A DNA stretch of 64,000 bases from Cercis canadensis. Lineage: Eukaryota; Streptophyta; Magnoliopsida; Fabales; Fabaceae. The translations under genes and the position numbers were made by a program. Of the stretch, positions 61,501 through 64,000 are shown piece after piece (position 1 is the stretch's first letter; the number at the start of each line of letters is the position of its first letter). The notes under the pieces are model-generated. The model searched no databases and was not told the origin of the DNA. It saw nothing but the letters and a program-made list of their open reading frames with translations. The stretch lies in NCBI GenBank assembly GCA_003255065.1, contig QAOA01001436.1, positions 565,842 through 629,841 of the forward strand, in the 5' to 3' direction.

Positions 61501-63632
61501 ATTCATATTAATATGAAATATATAAGAATACAAATATTATTAAATTGAGTAAGAAACAGTTATTCTTTTAGTTTAACTCAGATTGGCGACATTGTAACCT
61601 CTTTTTAATTTACAGATACCAAGTTCTCAAGAAGCTGTTGATTCTCCTGTAGATGCCATTCCAAAAATGAATGACAGGTTTATTGACTGGTCACAAGTGA
61701 GTCAAATTCATGTCCATACTTTTCTTATCTCACTCGTGAGTATAATAAGAGTGTAACATGCTTATTGTGTTTTACATATTCTAATTTCAACCATTTTGTA
61801 CATCAGGATTTTTTTGGAAAACCAGCATTCTTGACTGTCTCAGGTCAACTCAATGCCGAAACCTATGCCACTGCTCTTTCTGATGTACATACATCTCCTT
61901 TTTTTATTTGTTTCTGTCTTTTCTAAAATCTAATTTACAATTGGATTGAAGTGAATTTATATCAGAATATTTTGCTCATTCAGGTCTATACATTTGGTCC
62001 CACATTCCGAGCAGAAAATTCTAACACTTCTAGGCACTTGGCTGAATTTTGGGTCAGTTATTTCTCCTTTTCCTTTCTGTGCAGTCTGGATAAACAGGAA
62101 GCCTTGCCAGAGATTTCTCTGGACACTGTTTTGCTTTTTGTTTTTAATTCTTCTTGTTTATTTAATAATGGACCAACTATCAACGGAAGGATCCTCTTTT
62201 CCCTTTAGATGATTGAGCCTGAACTTGCATTTGCTGATCTAAATGATGACATGGCTTGTGCAACTGCCTATCTCCAGTACGTAGTATGTTACCTTCACAA
62301 CTATTACAAATTTATTGATGATCTTTAGATTATTTTGGAAAGCTCACTTTAATATCATATATTTATATTGAAGCTTATGGTCTACCTATATTTGTTTCTT
62401 GAAGGTAAGATATGTTCTTGACAACTGCAAGGAAGACATGGATTTTTTCAATACATGGATTGAGAAAGGAATCATTGATCGATTGAGTGTATGAGCTTAG
62501 TGTAATTGTCATATTACTTTGTCTTGTACCTGATGTTTTTGGCTGACTCTTTAATTTTAGTCACTAATGTGCCTTAATGTCTGTGGAATTCTTCTGTTGT
62601 AACCATTAATAGGATGTAGCTGATAAAGACTTCGTGCAAATAACCTACACAGAAGCGATAGATCTGCTTTTGCGAGCAAATAAGAAATTTGAATACCTGG
62701 TTAGTAAATTGTCAACCATTTAGATATTTTCATTTAGTATAATCATTTTGTCTCATATTGAATGTTCTTGGTTTCTTTTCAGCATGCTATTTGTTCATAT
62801 TATCATCAATGTTGTCGGATGATTTTATCATCACATATTGAAAAAGTTTAATCTGATTTTGGTGCCCCTTCCCCCCTCTTCCCAACTAACTATAAGAGCT
62901 GATGAACCAGAATATAGCGAAAATGTGGTAGTGTAGTACCTTGTGATCTTATACAGTTATTTGAAATAGCATGTATTGGCTTCGCAATTGTACATCTGCT
63001 ACATTGATTTTCTTAGATTGTCCGGCTTTATAATTTTTTATTTTCTGAGTACTTCCAAATTACAGTATTCAACATCTGTTTTCAACTTTCATTTATAGGT
63101 GAAATGGGGATGTGATCTGCAGAGTGAGCACGAACGTTATATAACTGAAGAGGCATTTGGCGGATGTCCTGTTATAATCAGAGACTATCCAAAGGCATAC
63201 TACTCTTGCCCACATTTTCTAGATATCATCACCCAACTGTAAAAGAAAAGAAAAAGAACTCAAAGTAGGTGATTTTTTTTTTTGGGGGGGGGGGGGGGTG
63301 GTTGGAATTGAGTAGTAACATTATGCTCTGCTCCTTAACCCCCTCCCCTCCCCCTACAAAAAAAAATCAAATTTTGTATTTTTCTCTCCAATTTTCTTGC
63401 AACAAAGCTAGAAAAGGAATTAAATGCAAATTCCCTTTCTTTTCTTCTCCTCTTTTCATCTTTTTAAATTATATAATTGAATGTAAGTTTGGGGTGTGTG
63501 TGTGTAGATAGATAGATGAACTAAAGTTACTGAAGTTGTTGAATGTCATATTCTCAGGATATTAAGGCATTCTATATGCGCCAGAATGATGATGGGAAGA
63601 CAGTTGCAGCCATGGATATGTTGGTCCCACGG
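58562..63632 (+). CDS. Asparaginyl-tRNA synthetase, organellar, partial at window end
   Basis: Thirteen exons are visible: 58562-59011, 59374-59442, 60043-60153, 60914-61018, 61292-61429, 61616-61696, 61807-61884, 61984-62052, 62209-62283, 62405-62488, 62613-62699, 63099-63194, 63558-63632. They give 506 codons; the remaining C-terminal exons lie beyond the window. The N-terminus (about 1-75) is Ser/Arg-rich and low in acidic residues, like a transit peptide. The OB-fold anticodon-binding domain starts near [11 protein letters not shown] and [11 protein letters not shown]. The class II catalytic core follows, with motif 2 [20 protein letters not shown] and [12 protein letters not shown]. It charges tRNA-Asn, probably in plastids and mitochondria like Arabidopsis At4g17300 (from memory). 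Intron 12 uses a GC donor (AAAG|GCATAC) instead of GT. The other introns are GT-AG. Confidence 0.95.
63279..63297 (+). repeat. Poly-T/poly-G run
   Basis: A run of T followed by about fourteen G in AsnRS intron 12. It is prone to assembly error and could form a G-quadruplex on this strand. Confidence 0.8.
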
Positions 63633-64000
63633 GTAATTTATAAGATGTCTTTTCTCTATTCTTATTGTTGCTATGAAATAGTATCTGTGAGAGGTAAATT
63701 TTCAATATATCCAAAAGAGTAGTTTTTAAGTTTGGTAATATCGACCAAGAATAGGAAGGTCAATTGTAGGTGCAACACCTCTACCCCCTCCTCGTGTATC
63801 TGTGTGTGTGTGTGTTAGATGTTCATATTCTGGGTATCACTGAAGATACAGTACTTAACTTGTGCAGTTACTTGTAAGGTTGAGTTTGTTACTGCTTATG
63901 GATAGGGAACATGAAAATAGTTGAACCCCAAAGTAAATGGGGTTCAGCCAGTTCACCCTTGTGGTGTGTAACTTGGGAATACTTTGTGCCTGAATAATAT
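63633..64000 (+). other. Start of AsnRS intron 13
   Basis: Intron sequence after the GTAATT donor at 63633. No further AsnRS exon can be recognised before the window ends. A short (GT)n run is at about 63801-63815. Confidence 0.7.

Noticed and set aside
1..64000. CRISPR arrays, rRNA, tRNA or organellar DNA
   Set aside because: No regularly spaced short repeats, no cloverleaf-like sequence with A and B boxes, and no rRNA-like blocks were found by eye; a tRNAscan and Rfam search would be decisive.

Overview
The window is nuclear DNA from a dicot flowering plant, probably a draft assembly of a heterozygous genome. The support is AT-rich intergenic DNA, many short GT-AG introns, plant LTR retrotransposons, and a gene set whose closest remembered relatives are Arabidopsis genes. 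Eight single-N positions (8430, 10614, 15149, 34927, 38488, 39445, 41861, 48099) mostly sit between two near-identical stretches. I read them as contig or haplotype ends that were abutted rather than merged.

Layout. 1-7500: the 3' part of a decayed Ty3/gypsy element of the Tat lineage. It has pol with two RNase H domains and an integrase, a 62-bp tandem array, a large gene on the opposite strand with its own TATA box, a polypurine tract, and the start of the 3' LTR. A 1,427-bp solo LTR of another element, with a 5-bp target duplication, is nested inside the antisense gene. 7982-8429: a duplicated end of the next gene. 8553-10040 (-): single-exon aspartyl protease. 14568-17200 (-): HINT4-type HIT protein, 6 exons. 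17693-22714 (+): PRMT7-type arginine methyltransferase, 14 exons. 24369-30234 (-): DNAJC11-like J-protein (OWL1/AtJ13 type), 13 exons. 33886-34764: foldback transposon with a 9-bp target duplication. 35542-39059 (+): splicing factor CWC15, 7 exons. 43271-47183 (+): GT8 glycosyltransferase of the PGSIP6/IPUT1 type, 5 exons. 48121-48720: a second foldback transposon of the same family. 50863-53530 (+): pectin methylesterase, 5 exons. 54494-57891 (-): peroxin PEX19, 5 exons, with its farnesylation box on a separate last exon. 58562 to beyond the window (+): organellar asparaginyl-tRNA synthetase, 13 exons visible.

The genes are ordinary single-copy housekeeping or cell-wall genes and do not form one pathway. 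Two pairs are head to head with short shared upstream regions: HINT4/PRMT7 (492 bp) and PEX19/AsnRS (670 bp). The order aspartyl protease - HINT4 - PRMT7 matches what I recall of Arabidopsis At4g16563-At4g16566-At4g16570, which suggests conserved microsynteny. Exon limits were derived by hand from splice-site consensus, and reading-frame phase closes exactly for every multi-exon gene.

The least ordinary material is the antisense gene inside the Tat element, the nested LTR whose removal restores that gene's frame, and the two-member family of long-inverted-repeat Mutator-like elements. I found no CRISPR array, rRNA, tRNA or organellar insert.
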